DNA of 64,000 nt from Toxorhynchites rutilus septentrionalis (Eukaryota; Arthropoda; Insecta; Diptera; Culicidae). Location: NCBI RefSeq assembly GCF_029784135.1, contig NC_073746.1, forward strand, positions 14,832,416 to 14,896,415, read 5' to 3'. Within the stretch, counting starts at the first letter, position 1, and the number at the start of each line of letters is the position of its first letter. Both the position numbers and the translations under genes were made by a program. The notes under the pieces are model-generated. The model did not search any database. It was not told the DNA's origin and saw nothing but the letters and a program-made list of their open reading frames with translations. Of this stretch, positions 42,639 through 55,599 are shown in pieces.

Positions 42639-44710
42639 TACCGTCAACCCGAGGGCAAATTGATCGCGTTTTTCAAAAAAAAAAATATAAATATTTCCGA
42701 AATGTTTTGTTCAAATTTTTGAAATGTTATCCAATCATTTTTTAAACCGGTTTTGGTGCCAATTTCACAAAACGTTATTAAATGTTTTGTTGAAAAATTT
42801 CCTTACACGTTTGTTTCGAAATTTTTTAGCGGAAAATTCTGAAACATACCATCGGGGTGAAATTCATTAATTTTTTTTTCATTATATTCGAGAGTAATTA
42901 GAACGAAATTGTAATCCACCTGAAGGTGCAGTCATGCCTTTCTCAGATCTCGATCTAATCTTTGAGCTGCAAGTCATTCGGAGACCGTCCGGGTTATCGT
43001 AATGTGACCATAAACCCTTAAAACCAATGTTCACCAATATAGTGTTGACGAACCGATTTGTCGTTTGATGGGACTTGGCTCTGGTCATGAAGTAGTCACT
43101 TCCCTCGGAAATCTGATCCGGAATATATCCGGCTTACGTCAATTAGTTTTGTTTTGAAAAATCACGAAATTTTGTACTCCAAACTACGGGTTTTGTGTTA
43201 TTTTGGTTTCTGGAATCTATGACCACTGTACTTGTTCTTGCCACATCTCAAAACATTGTAGGGTTCACAAAAGAAACACTTTTCGCGTCCAATTCGGTTC
43301 AACCCTTTTTCCGAGAAGACTGAGCCGCAACTTTTGTTGTCTGGCTCAGGAAAAAGTTGTTTTTTATGGTGATTCTCTGTAAAATTGATTTTTTATCACT
43401 TGTATTAATAATAGTTGTAACTATTTGATTACCATTTCGACCCGTGAAGAATCTGCTTGTGGGATATAAAGTAGACATGGAAAAAATATACATATATACA
43501 AGATAAGTTATTTATCAATTCGTCAAATTTGCACTACATTCCTCGTACACTTCACATAACAGTATCGGAAAACGCAATAAGATTAATGATTCGTTTCAAA
43601 AGCGAATTTCAACGATACTTGGTTGAATTATGAAGAGTTGCCAATTGCCGTAAATTTGGCAACACTTTGATAAAACGAGAGACTTGAAAGAGAATTGAGT
43701 TGAAGAGATCAGGATTCTCTTTGCTAGATGGTAGATTGAATAGAGTTGCAGATTTATTCTGTAAACGATTTCTGGGGAGTAAGGTGTCTCCCAGATCGAA
43801 GGAAAATATATCCGAAATAAGGTGACCGGAATAAATCGCCACAGTAAACAACTGCAACAGAAACAACCGCTTAGAAAAAGTGTAGTAGGCTAGAAATATT
43901 TGGCGCGGGAAAAACATCATGTGCCTCACATTTCTATTATAAATTTATTCTCTTGTTCTCGTTTTTCGAAATTTATTCTGAGGACAATGTAATGGGGACG
44001 AAGTCCCCATTTGGCGAGGATAAGGAATCGAGGCGGCCCATGCCGCCAAGATGACGCAATCCGAGTCCACCGCCGACCCGCCGTCGGAAGCGGCGGTGTC
44101 TCGCACGCAAACCTGGGATCCACTGATTGCCCGGTTAGTTTGAAACATAGGATACGATCCTTTAGCAATGTCCGACCGAGCTCTAGCGAGCGTCGGACGG
44201 TATACGTCTGCCCGGGGCGTTACGTTTGCCTGGGGCGATACGTTTGCCCGGTTAATTCTTGTTTTGAAATACAATACCGCGCCACAATATTTATAGCCTA
44301 CTACACATTTTATAAGCGGTGGTTTCTGTTGCAGTCGTTTTCTGTGGCGATTTATTCCGGGAACCCCGAAATAACCACCATCTATCCCGTCCCTGGTCGC
44401 GACACTGCTCTGAGTGTGAATATATATATTTTTAGCGTCTATTCATATCGTTTTGATCTGTTGAATGTATGTTTCTTTGCCATGCCATAAAATGGAAACG
44501 AAATTGTGGTTCAAAAAAAAATTTTTTTTATGCAATTCATCAAGCGATTCGATGAGAACCTGTGAAGAATAAAATCTACAGATTATTGAACGTTTCATCT
44601 AAAAAAGTTCTAGATTTGATTGAATAATACTTTCAAAAATTTCAGTTCATTTTCATTAGAACCTTTGATCGATTTCACCCCGGTGATCAATTTGCCCCCG
44701 GATGACGGTA
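42639..44710. mobile_element. DNA element with about 27-bp inverted ends
   Basis: The left end TACCGTCAACCCGAGGGCAA then ATTGATC at 42639 is inverted at 44710 as TACCGTCATCCGGGGGCAAA then TTGATC; three mismatches in 27. Spans 2.07 kb. No transposase recognised. A second, separate inverted pair lies inside, so it was a landing site or is composite. Target duplication unclear. Confidence 0.7.
43826..44366. mobile_element. Nested MITE with long inverted arms
   Basis: Arms of about 100 bp are inverted: GGAATAAATCGCCACAGTAA at 43830 matches the complement near 44363, through AACTGCAACAGAAAC, ACCGCTTA, TGTAGTAGGCTA and TGGCGCGG. The interior (44000-44250) is GC-rich and holds a short tandem of 18-nt units GGGCGTTACGTTTGCCT near 44215-44252 with two to three repeats. 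No transposase. Confidence 0.75.
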
Positions 44711-47700
44711 CCGTATTTTTTGAAGTAGAGCTAGTTTAAGGCAAACGGAACTCGGAACAATATATAAATTCAATAACTCCATTATTGTTGAAATTCGAAC
44801 ATATCCGTTGAAACATTTTTTTCCATCAAATATGATCGCCTATCACTTGCTAAGAGATTCTGGTTAAATTTATTATTTTCAATTCAGAAAGGTATTTTCT
44901 CACTATAAGGGGATGAATCGAAAATCAAATTCTTCAAAAAACGAAAAACGTATAAAAAGACCTATTTTTTGTTTGACTCGATTTTATACATTGTAAAGGA
45001 AATGCTCGCCCTGTATCTCAAAAACTAAATTCTTTAAAAATCTAAGCTTTTGACACAATAAAGCCCATAATGTCACCGACGCATGGTTTTCTATTTGATC
45101 CTGAGCAAATGAGAAAAGGAAGTTTTGGGGCATTCAACAATTTTTTAGGTTAGGATTTTTCGAAAAAAAAGTTGAAAAAGCTCAAAATTTTGTAAAAAAA
45201 AAACTAGCTCAAAAACTATAGGACTTACAAAATGTTGGTTATAGAATAAAACGTAGGAAATAATTTATTTTTTGATTTAAAAATATCAAACATTTTGAAA
45301 AAAAAAATATTGAGAAAAATATTTTGAAAACTAAAGTTCATTTTTCTCAAAAATACTTATACGTAATACTTGGAAAATTATGAAAAAAATAGTTATGTTA
45401 GGGTGAGAAATACGAGTTCAAAGTATTTGAATGATTTTCATTCATATTTCAACAATATAAAACTGCATTGGGCCATGTTAATATGAGAGAGAGTAAATAG
45501 CTTCACAAATACGGATGAATTATTTTGACGTTTGTTTGGGTCAAGGCAAGGCTGCCAGTTTTGCATATATCGAATGGGTTTGAATTTCGAACGGATTTTA
45601 GTATGCAAAAGTCGATCAAGTTCGGGTTACACAAGTCGATCTCGATCGGATTGTGAAATTTTCAAACTCGTTCGTGTTCCGGAATAGTGGTAAATATGGT
45701 AGATATGATATTGAATATAATGAAATAGTTTCCGGATTGAAAAACCGTCCGGATTCAAAATCCTCACTGAATCCAGTTCAGTGGCACACTCAAAATCGCC
45801 GGATTCAGTCGCATATGCAAACGACGGTCGGTTCGCTTGTCGGGGCGAAGGCGACGATGAATATTTGATGTTTGAGATATGAATTTTTATCGCCGCATTT
45901 TGCTGCCTGCCTGGTCAGCAGAAAATTCCTCCTCCGTCCGAGAGGGATGCTGCTGATTGGTATTCATCGTTGGTCCTGCAGTGATTTTGCACCAAACACC
46001 AGGTCTTTTGCATAAATTTTGAATAATACCCCCTCTCGGACCACGAAGATGAAGTGTGAACCGAGAGAGAGTGCGATTCCTTTCGAATGAACTCGGCGAG
46101 GAAAACTCGAGCTGGACACCGGACTCGATAACCCCTCGAACCCGGGGGTTGGGAAGCGAAGAAGAAAAGTTTAGTCGAGCGTCAAATTGTATTATGTGAA
46201 TATTGGCGTGCACTGACCAGATCGACTGACTCCTGATGCTGCGAGATGGCCAGCAGCAGCAGTAGATTTAAAACTCGGAACCCCCGACAGGAGGATGTGA
46301 GCTCGTAAAAAGGATTTTCACGTCGACCGAAAACGATATGCAAACAGAATCGGAATCGGAGAGCAATCGAACAAGGCCAGATGCTCACCACCCCCCGCCT
46401 TCCGTCGCCTTGACGCAGATACGGAACGTTTGCAGGGTTTTCTTTCCACCCTCTTCCTTGGTCCATGGCAAGGGTTCCTTCTGTTTTCGGAATATCAAAT
46501 GGCGATTGAAGTGAAGCGGAAAGCGAAAGCGGGAGAAATCCCATTAATTTTTATTTAAAATTGACCACCATATGGGTTCGCCCCGTTTGGTTGAATCAAA
46601 GATGAACATGGTAATCCTCTCGTCCTCGTCGGAGGAGGCATCTGGCATCGGTACGGTACGTGCGAAATTTGAATCCGAGAGCCCGCTCAAAGAGTTCAAT
46701 CAAGAATGTAAATTTGGCCCATCTGCACACACACAGACAGGTTCAAGATAAGACTGCCATAAAGGGACCCTCTGATTGTTGGTTGACACGTGGCAGAGCT
46801 TCTTGGAAACAAAGACGACTACAATCTTGTTGGGACCCTTGAACTCGGTGTGCGTGTGCAAGTTCCCAGCTCGAAAGGATTACACAGAACCCTTCCGGGT
46901 TCTTTGTGTGTTTTGTTTTTTTTTTCGGTTCGCTGTTGACGTTTTTGTTCCTCCTTTGGGACACACCGGGGATAAAATATGTGTCGGATATGTTGAGAAA
47001 CGCACGGGGTCGGGATCATCAATAAACTAGTTGTGATCCTCTTCAAGCGCTTTCTCGGCCGCGAATTTACACGGATCATTTGCTTCCTTATTGATAGAAG
47101 ACCCGGTTTGTGGAACGAGGAAGAGAAATAAAAGTCAAGGTCTTGTTCGCACCCGAGGGACCCGACCCCGGGCCAAGTCAAGAAGGTGAAGGTAAATAAA
47201 TGGTAATCACATAAAGGAGTTTGGTGGAAATTAGAGGGTTTCCTTAAAGAGGATGACTTGGCTCGTGTCATTGTGTCACGTTGAGAGTGAGACAATAAAA
47301 AAAAGAACATCTTCGACTCAATCGAGAAGGGTTAATCTTTCCATTTGGTATGTTTGCTTTTCAGCGGCAATGAATTTAATGGAGATATAATGTCTTTAAA
47401 GAATGGGGAACTGTGAATCGCATCACTTGTTGATAGATTTTAACGTAAGTGCGTCGTATTTTGTTTGACCTTGTGATCTCTAACTTTTTGCCATTAGAGG
47501 TATGCTATCTACTCAATATCTTCTCGGTGAAAATGAACGGATGGAATGTCAATCGTGTATAATAGCTTCCCTACTTTCAATTGATAGCCATTTGATACCG
47601 TTTTGTGTATATTCATATATTGAGGTCGTATAAATGAAAATTTTAGGCCATTCCAGCGACATTCGGTTCAATCACAAGCTTCAAACCAGCAAGTTATAAT

Positions 47701-48083
47701 CCAACGAGTTATGCCAAATCAATTTCTGATCGATATTATCTCCTGTGATTGAGTCATTGATACCCTAAAAACAAACTCTTGGAATGTAAAACTATGAAAT
47801 AGATGCACCACAATTGAATAGTTTGTGCTTTGCCTGTAGCACTTTATTGGATCACTCATGGAAGGTATTAACCAACGAATCGGCCCCAACTTCAGCGAAC
47901 ATAATCATTACATGAGAAAGAACACATATTTATCTTTGATAAAGAATGAACTTCTGAAACAGTTGAGAAAATTGGCGGCAATATAGTTATCATTGGCCTT
48001 TGATCCCGATTAACCGATTGAGCATCCGCGGTGTAACATATTCCCATTTGCTTTTCTATTCAAATTTAAAAAAAAGATGTTTC
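44711..48083. other. Intronic DNA without recognised feature
   Basis: 44.7-45.5 kb is AT-rich. 45.9-47.3 kb is GC-richer with no repeat partner in the window; candidate regulatory DNA. Longest frames (for example 46182-46544 minus) show no domain and no convincing splice sites. Confidence 0.4.
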
Positions 48084-51000
48084 CGACGAATATTTGAATG
48101 CAATTTATCTTTGTGTCCTTTGAATCTGGCGAAACTACGAGTCCTACGAGTGTTTGGAACCTTGAATCGGAAGAATCCTTGAAACCGAATAAGCGAATAA
48201 TTTCTGAATTCGATGAACTTTTGAGTTATTCGAAAATATCCGCAGAATGATATTTTGAATCTGATTAGCCTCTATTCTGACGAATCTTTAAATCTGATAT
48301 GGTCAAGATTTTCTATTCGACGAATATTTGAATGAAATTAATATTTGATTTCTTTTAATTAGAATTTTTCTATTTTCGAATCCAGGGCGTTTTTCAATCT
48401 TTGAATCCGACGAATCTTTGAGTTTGAAGGAAATTGAAATTATTTGCATATTAGAATTCGACAAATTTTTGGATTTGATGAATTTTTAAGTTCGAAGAAA
48501 TCGAAGTAAAATCTTCAAATCTGGAGAATCTTCGGGTCCGATTCATCTTTGAATATTTCCTACCGATGGATCATTCAAACCGAGGAAAATTTAAATTACT
48601 TAACCTGATGAGCCTCTGAATCCGATGAATCCTTGAATGCTATGAATGTGTGAAATTCTGACGAATTTTCGAATCTCTTGATTCCACAAATCTCAATTCC
48701 ACAAATTCAATCTTATGAGACTTCGGATTCGACGAGGCTTTGAAGAGAAGAATTCATGATTCCAACGAATCTTTGAATATGAGAAATGTTTGAATCGAAT
48801 GAATCTTTGAATCCAGCGGGGTTTTTGAATGCGAAAAATGTATGAATCCGAAGAATTTCTAGGTCTGATGGATAGTAAAATCCGTTCATTCTTTGATTCC
48901 AATGAATCTATCTATTTGACGAGTCTTTGAGTCAAAACCCGATGAGTCTTCGAAGCGGAGAATTTTCGCGCTCAAAGGAAATTATACGAATTAATCAAAG
49001 GAAGTGATACGTTGTTAAACTTTTGGATCGGATGAATTTTTGGATACGATATGTCTTTGAATGCGACGAATTTTTGAATCCGGTGAACAAAATTAGTCTT
49101 CGGATTCGATGAGGCATTGAAAGCGAAAAGTCCTCGAATTTAATAAATCTTTGAATAACAAAAGCATTCGAATTTTATGAAACTTTGAATGCAAAGAATT
49201 ATTTAGTCTGACGAATTTTAGACATTTGGACGAATGTGATGAAGTTACGAAATTAGAAAAAAAAACGGGTTCGGTAAATACCTTTGAGTTCGGTGATGCT
49301 TCGATTCTAAAGAGAAATGACAAATTTTTGAATTTAATCATACGAATTGGGAAATTATTTGAATCCAATGAATCCTTGTATGGTATGAATCTACGAATTC
49401 GATAAAATGTTGGGTCCAATGAATAGTTACATCTGATTATTGCTTGATTCCAATGAACTCAAAAACACAAATCATCAAATCAGATAAATTTTTCAATTAG
49501 ATTAATATGATGAGTCACTACAATAGATCAAAGTAAAGGTCGCAAAGGTTCAGGGCTCCTACAGAAGAATTTGACGAGTGTTCAGATCTGATGAGTCTTT
49601 GATACTGACGAATTTTTGAATCTTTTGATTCAACGAATCCTTGAATCCTTGAATCCTTATGCATGTTCGAATTCGGTGGGCCTTTGAATGCGAATAAACC
49701 TTGTATTCAATGAATGTTTGCCTACGATAAGTTTTCGAACCGCTGAATTCTTGAACCCGACGAGTGATTGAATGCGTTGAATTTTTTGAATTCGAGGAAT
49801 GATGGGTTCCGATGGTTATTGAAATCCAATTATTCAATGATTCCAAAGCATCTCTCTTTTTGACGAGTTTTTGAATTACAATAGTCTTTGATCCTAACGA
49901 ATCTTTGACCTTAATATATTCAATAATGTACTTATTATTGAATTTTTAAATCCGATGAATATTTCAATTGCGGATTCGAAGATCCACGGAACCTTTCATT
50001 CGATCTATATTTTAATCTTTGAATCTTGTGTTCATTCCAGTTCGACGAATTTCAGGATGTTCCAAAATCGAGAAGTCTTAAGTTGTAATGAATATTTGAA
50101 TCCAATGAGTCTTTCTATTCGAGGTATTTTTGGGTTCGATAAAACATTGAATCCGAGAAGTGTGGGAGGCATGCTTGAATCTTCGAATTCGATGATTCTT
50201 CCTTTAAATCCAATGAATCTTTCAATCATTTGAGTCCGATGAATCTCAGGAATCTTCAAAGTAAGAGAGTCTTATAAATATTTGAATTCCAAAATAAGAG
50301 AGTCTTATAAATATTTGAAATTAGGCATCCGGTCGAGTGTTTGAAACTGTAGACTCTTTGAACGAATCCAAATAATTTTTGAATTCGATAAGTCCTTGAT
50401 CGGTATCCCATCCTAATCTTTGAATCCGATGAACCCTCTTCTCAATCTTTGGATCCTTTATTCCAATAAATGTTTTCATTCATTATAATCCGGTGGATAA
50501 CAAGAATCTTCAAATTCGGAAGGTAATGTGGGTTGTGACGAATATTCGGTCCCAATGAGTCTTTCAATTCGGGGTATTTTAGAGTTCCGATAAATCTTTA
50601 AATTTGACAAATCTTTTAATCTGAAAAAAAAGTGGATTTTCGAATTTGGCGAATATTTGAATTTTGGAATTCGATAAATCTTTGACGCGGAAGTATGCTT
50701 GAATCTTTGATTATTCGAATCCAATGAATTGTTATTGATTTGAGTTGTATGAATTTTCAGAATCTTCAAATGTTAAAGGTTTTGACTGTAATGAAAGTCT
50801 TTAAATCCACGGTATTTTTAGTTCGAATAATCTTTGAATCGGATAAATCTCTGAATTCGATGAATTTGATGAATTTCGAATCCAACGATTACTGAAATTT
50901 CGAAATTCGATGAATCTGAAGTATTCCTGAATCATTAGATTCATTAATTAGATCTTTAAATTTTTGCTCCGATGACTCTTTTTTTTATTCATTTGAGTTC

Positions 51001-51090
51001 CGCGAAAGTCTTCAAATTTTAAGAGTTTTTAGCTGTGATAAATATTGGAATTCAATCAGTCTTTGAATCGGAGGTATTTTTGGATCCGAT
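48084..51090. repeat. Eroded minisatellite of GAATC words (about 8.5-nt unit, 17-nt dimer)
   Basis: About 3 kb in which GAAT recurs every 8 or 9 bases, for example GAATCCGAT GAATCCTT GAATGCTAT GAATGTGT near 48608-48645. The underlying dimer appears to be TGAATCTT plus TGAATCCGA. Units are too diverged for exact arrays and indels are common. Many short frames rich in Ile, Arg, Ser and Phe result on the minus strand (such as IHRIQ and RIRRF) and are by-products. The intron position excludes coding use. Confidence 0.8.
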
Positions 51091-51891
51091 TGGGACTTGC
51101 GAATAACGAATAACGAAACATGATTTGCCTGCAAAAATTAGCGTGAAGTTCTTTCAAGTTCAAGTTTAACAAATTCGCCCATTGCATTAAACTTAAGCTT
51201 AGTCTTCTTCCAACAGTGCTTACAACGATGTGTTTCATAATTTTTTTCGATCGATTCTCCGTAGTTGTATTATTCACAACAAAATCAGCAGTCCAATAAA
51301 AAATTAGTTTTTTTTTGTTTATTCGCATTCTCTGGCCGCAATCACTGCTGCACTGCTTTTGACAGCTGTTTTGTTTCTCCCATACTTGTGTGTGCTGGGG
51401 GCAAGATGGCAGCAGTGTCGTTATGGGAGGGAATCCACCCAAAAGAATGAAAAAAAAAACAAACTTCGCCTTTGATCCCAGCGATTGTGGATGCATTTTT
51501 ACGGGGCCGCACTCTCGTTCGCCTCTTGTCCGCCCGTAATCATCAGATCGGGATGATGGATGATAACGATCGAGTAATGAAGCTGATAATCGACAAGCTG
51601 TCGCGTGTCGCCGTTTTCCTCCAATTTCGCGTGCGCTCACCGGAAGCGAACGGATTGAGGCATCCCATCCCATGATAGGGCGACGAAAAAAAGGGCCGGA
51701 ACAAACATTCGATTGATTATTATTGGCGGCGAGGAAACCGATGAAAAAAAAGCTTGAACTGTGACTTAACTCGTGCCACGTGGCACGTGTCCGATCGAGC
51801 GGAAACAAAAAATATATTTTAAGGAAGGGTTATGGCGGAAAGTGTTGAATAGATAGATGTGCGCGATATCTGCTGCTGCTGCTACACTTAC
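51091..51891. other. nub: Intronic flank of the micro-exon
   Basis: No transposon seen. Moderately GC-rich from 51.45 kb on, with (CTG)4 at 51871-51882 next to the donor site. Confidence 0.4.
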
Positions 51892-51936
51892 CATGTGACG
51901 GAGGCGGAGACGGTGATTTGGACAGGCGGCTAATGT
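51892..51936 (-). CDS. nub: POU class II homeobox gene, 45-nt micro-exon
   Basis: Acceptor CTCCTTCTCATTTCAG before 51936; donor CATG then GTAAGTGTAG after 51892. Starts with two bases that finish a split codon and ends with the first base of the next (G, completed by AC to Asp). Reads ISRLSKSPSPPPSH, with three SP sites. The phase matches the exon at 32151 exactly, and Ser-Pro-rich sequence suits the N-terminal region of Pdm proteins. Length is a multiple of three, so skipping would keep the frame. The preceding exon must end in phase 1; none was identified to the right. Confidence 0.78.
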
Positions 51937-54900
51937 CTGAAATGAGAAGGAGGAGAAAAAAGATGAAGGGAATTAGCGGATTGTTGGAATATACGCGGAT
52001 ACACACACATGCGTGTGCATCGGAACAGTTACAACAGATAAAACGGGGACAAATTGTGCCCTGACATATTGGAAAATCAGCTTTGCATATATAGAGCGAG
52101 AGCCGGAGTTGGCAGGGGAGGAGGAGGAAGGAAGGAGCCTGCAACAAAGGCATCTGCGCACCTTGTTTCCGTTTCTTTTGTGCGCTTTTATCGTACCAAA
52201 CGGCAAAAGCAGTGCTACATAGCGCTACTTTTGGTAAATGCTCATTTCACGCCGTTCGGATAGAGCTCTAAACCTGTATGGAAGACGTTTCGTTGACAGG
52301 AGGGAAGACACACAAAAAAAACGAGCACAAAATCATATGCTTATTTGCATAGACAAAAGGAAATTCGAGCTTCGATGCGACGAGCATCGATTCCAGAACA
52401 CACCTTGCCTTGGTGCATTCAAATGAACTGCTTTCTAGGTAATATCGGGCATACCTTGTGCTTGTGCCGTTTGTGCAGCTCGCACCGTACAAATTATTTT
52501 TATTGATGAAGAACAACATTGTGAGAATGGTTCCCTGCCGTCCCACAGAAGAAAAAATCGACATAGGCAAATAAATTACACACCATTTAGAATAACAAAA
52601 GGTAAAACGCTGGGAATTGCATCCACTTTTTTTTGCTCTCAGCTGGAAGTTACCTTTTTTGGCAACGGAAAAAAATATCCTGACGAGATGAGATTAGCTT
52701 TGCAGCTTCAGGCTGGACAAATATGTTTTTTATGCATACTCATCCCCCAGGATTCTTCCCTCGGGCAGACAATGGAAAATTGCCTATAATTTACCAGTGA
52801 CTTTGCATAAAAATCGCCACTCATACCGATAACTGGTCGTCCCCTTTGCCATTTGGTTTATCGACCATTTAGCATAAAATTATTTTGGGCAGTAATTAAT
52901 TAAAACCAATCGACTGATCGATAGATGGCGAAACGGCGACAGAAGGTCAAAAGTTGTCCCCTCGCAACATCACACCAACTGCGATGTTGCCTGCCTGCAT
53001 TACCGAGATCGATTTGCATAAAAATATTTGGACTTGTTTTCGTTTCCCCTTCTTCCCTTGTCCTCATCCCTGGACCCAGAGCCCCGTAAGCAGCCGGACC
53101 ATAATTTACCCGAAAGCGAAGGGGTCCGGATCGCATGCGATTGCGATTCGATCCGATGCGTGCGAGTATAAATTTTAAAACCCTCTGGGAACAATAATCC
53201 GGCTGCAGTCCGGCAGTATGTGTGTGTCCACATAAGTAACTCTCGTAAAATATGGATGAGAGCAATTCGAGCCTCTGTGCGAGCCGGACCGGAGGCTCAT
53301 GTTGTCACCACAACACGCGCGGGGATGCTGTAAATAATAGGTATTATGGTGGTGATGCTCCTAATAATGACCTTTGCGGGGGCAGATGTCACATGCGGGA
53401 GAATCCTTTCATTGCCTTTGGCCAGCATTCTCGGAGCAACTCGTCTTCATTTGGATATAAAAGGTTCCTCCCTCGCACACAACACCCGGGGAATGAAAAT
53501 ATATTGACATGTGCGCACACACACACTGTTTATGACTGTGGCAGGGTCAGTTCGATTTTCCGAAGGGTGACACAGCCGACGGATGGTCACGGAAAAATCG
53601 GTCGAATTTTTAATCAGTTTGCAGCTTGACGAATGCTAATTGAATCGCTCGCTGACCGTGAAGAAATAAGCCTGATTGATGGTCAGTCAGGGTCGTCATC
53701 GATGGGGTCGGGTCGATGAGGTTGGATTTCGGTTTCTGCAAACAGAAGCTGCTGCTGGTGCGGCGGTGTCAAAGGTGATGACAGTGGTAAGCGGTTTAAT
53801 AATTGTGGGTTTGGGGTGAAAGCGTGACACCGGGCAGAACCATTGGTCGCGATTTGGAATTGTTTTCCATAATGAATTGAATATTATTCCAGTGCTAATT
53901 GGACTGACCCTCGAGTCATCACCTTGTTTACAATTACATTCTGTGTGAAGAGTCAGTAAAAATGAAGCATATCCATCCATAGTTATTTCTATTTCGATCA
54001 GAATTCTCAAGCGTTTAACATCTCATGATAGCAATAATAATATTTTTTAATTACAATCACAATAATCACATTTTTAACATAGAAATTGAATGAAAATTAT
54101 CTCTGCGGTATCAATAGTGTATTTTATATAATAAAGTAATATTTTTTTGCTAATTGTGCAAAAAAAATCAAACGAAAATTGCATCTGATAGTAATTTAAA
54201 ATCATAATGATGAATTGGCTAAAAAGAGTTAGGACCTTTGCGTAATCGAATAACATGAAGTGGAAAGTTTCATTTAAATTCTAAGGGTGCTCATACACTG
54301 TTTGACCGAAGCCAAATATTTGACTCTTTTTGACAGATAAAATTTGGTCAACGTGTACTGATCAAATATATTCTACACAAAACACGACAAGCAAATATTC
54401 AATTATTGGAATGCCTAAAATATTTTTTCAGTCTGTTCTTCGAACCTGTCGGTACATGGTTAGGTTACCTTGAATATTTCAGTTGATTTTTTCCATGTTC
54501 GGTGTTTGATATTGTTTACTACTGTTGAAAATTGAAGAGTGACAAACAAAATAGTGTTTGTACAAATATCAAATCAAACCTTATCTGTCAAAAAATATCA
54601 AATATTTTACCTCCGGGCCAACAGTGTACGGCCACCTTAACAATTCAAAACTGCCTCCGGGTTCGCTTTTCTGACAAAGAATAATTTGCCTCACTAAACG
54701 GATATCGCTACCAGACGTCGACACTGTACATTTGTCATTAGTAAACCATAATTTGCTAATCTGCAAACGACAAACGTTCCCGCTGGCAAAGCTGGCGTTG
54801 TCTTTTCGGTGCACCTTTTGTTATGATTTGTTTATAAGCTCGAGTTACTGTTTTTTTGAATCAGAAATTTTGTGTTCATAATTGAGGGGCTTAGAATGAA

Positions 54901-55482
54901 AGGGGTGTAAGTGATTTGATCGAATTCTCTACATCGACTCTCTCTTCTGGTCATAACTTAGCTGCAAATACATTCCCAGTTGTATTTGACAATGTGGAAG
55001 ATAGGTCAGAACCTCATCTATCGGATTCTATAGCGAACTTAAATAGGAACTTTTTTGCAGTTGAGTTATTAGCTAAAGAAAAAGTTGATGAAGAGAAATC
55101 GATCAAGTCACTTACACCCCTTGCATTCTAAGGCCCTCAATTGAAAGAGAAACAAAATAGAAAACCGATTTTTATATTTTTGTGGTAGAGTTTCGAGAAA
55201 AGTATACACGCCGGTAAACATTGTCAACACGTGAAATTGAACATTTTCTTGTGCAAAATGGGTTTCATTTACATGGTTCGCTACCTTCAAAACGAAAAGA
55301 AGAAACAGAATCGGAGAAATGAATCAAAGAAACGCTGAAAATTATTTACGTTAAAAACTCTTTAAACTTAACTTTTCAACTTATTCACATTTCAACTGAT
55401 GAAAGAGATTGATTTATCTATGAGTGCGCATCCACTTCAAGAATGATAATGAAATATCTTCAAGCTATCGATTGATACGAAC
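51937..55482. other. Non-coding DNA upstream of the micro-exon, candidate regulatory
   Basis: No repeat partner in the window. Exact octamers ATTTGCAT occur at 52343-52350 and 53012-53019 and could be POU binding sites, although chance cannot be excluded in AT-rich DNA. 52.9-53.7 kb is GC-richer. No frame with a domain on either strand. Confidence 0.4.
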
Positions 55483-55573
55483 AAGAAAAGTTATATTTCC
55501 CGGCCCCGTCAGGCTAACGCCACATGTGCCTTAATAAAATATATATTTTGGAAAAAAAAAAGAAGAAAAGTTA
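55483..55573 (+). mobile_element. 69-bp LINE family A insertion with 11-bp target duplication
   Basis: AAGAAAAGTTA at 55483-55493 and 55563-55573 flanks a tiny insert: CGGCCCCGTCAGGCTAACGC, then CACATGTGCCTTAATAAAA, TATATATTTTGG and an A-tail. This is just the last 50-odd bases of the family A 3' UTR, an extreme case of 5' truncation. Confidence 0.9.
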
Positions 55574-55599
55574 CGGAATGTCCGTAGATTTTCATCTAA

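Larger units (their letters stand above)
32152..51891 (-). other. nub: Large intron (19.7 kb) filled with repeats
   Basis: GT-AG ends at both sides (donor GTAAGTGTAG at 51891; acceptor TTTCAG at 32152). It houses at least eight transposon remnants and a 3-kb minisatellite, plus GC-richer islands at 33.6-34.0, 40.2-40.4 and 46.0-46.5 kb that carry no transposon similarity and are candidates for enhancers or an alternative promoter. Stretches 32.2-33.6, 38.6-40.2, 44.7-48.1 kb show no gene or named repeat. Confidence 0.7.

Noticed and set aside
46182..46544. Minus-strand 120-codon frame as an alternative first exon of the POU gene
   Set aside because: Composition is plausible, but there is no convincing donor in phase 1 and no promoter motif.
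48693..50769. Minus-strand frames rich in IHRIQ/RIRRF-like words as a repeat protein
   Set aside because: They are translations of the GAATC minisatellite inside an intron and shift frame often.
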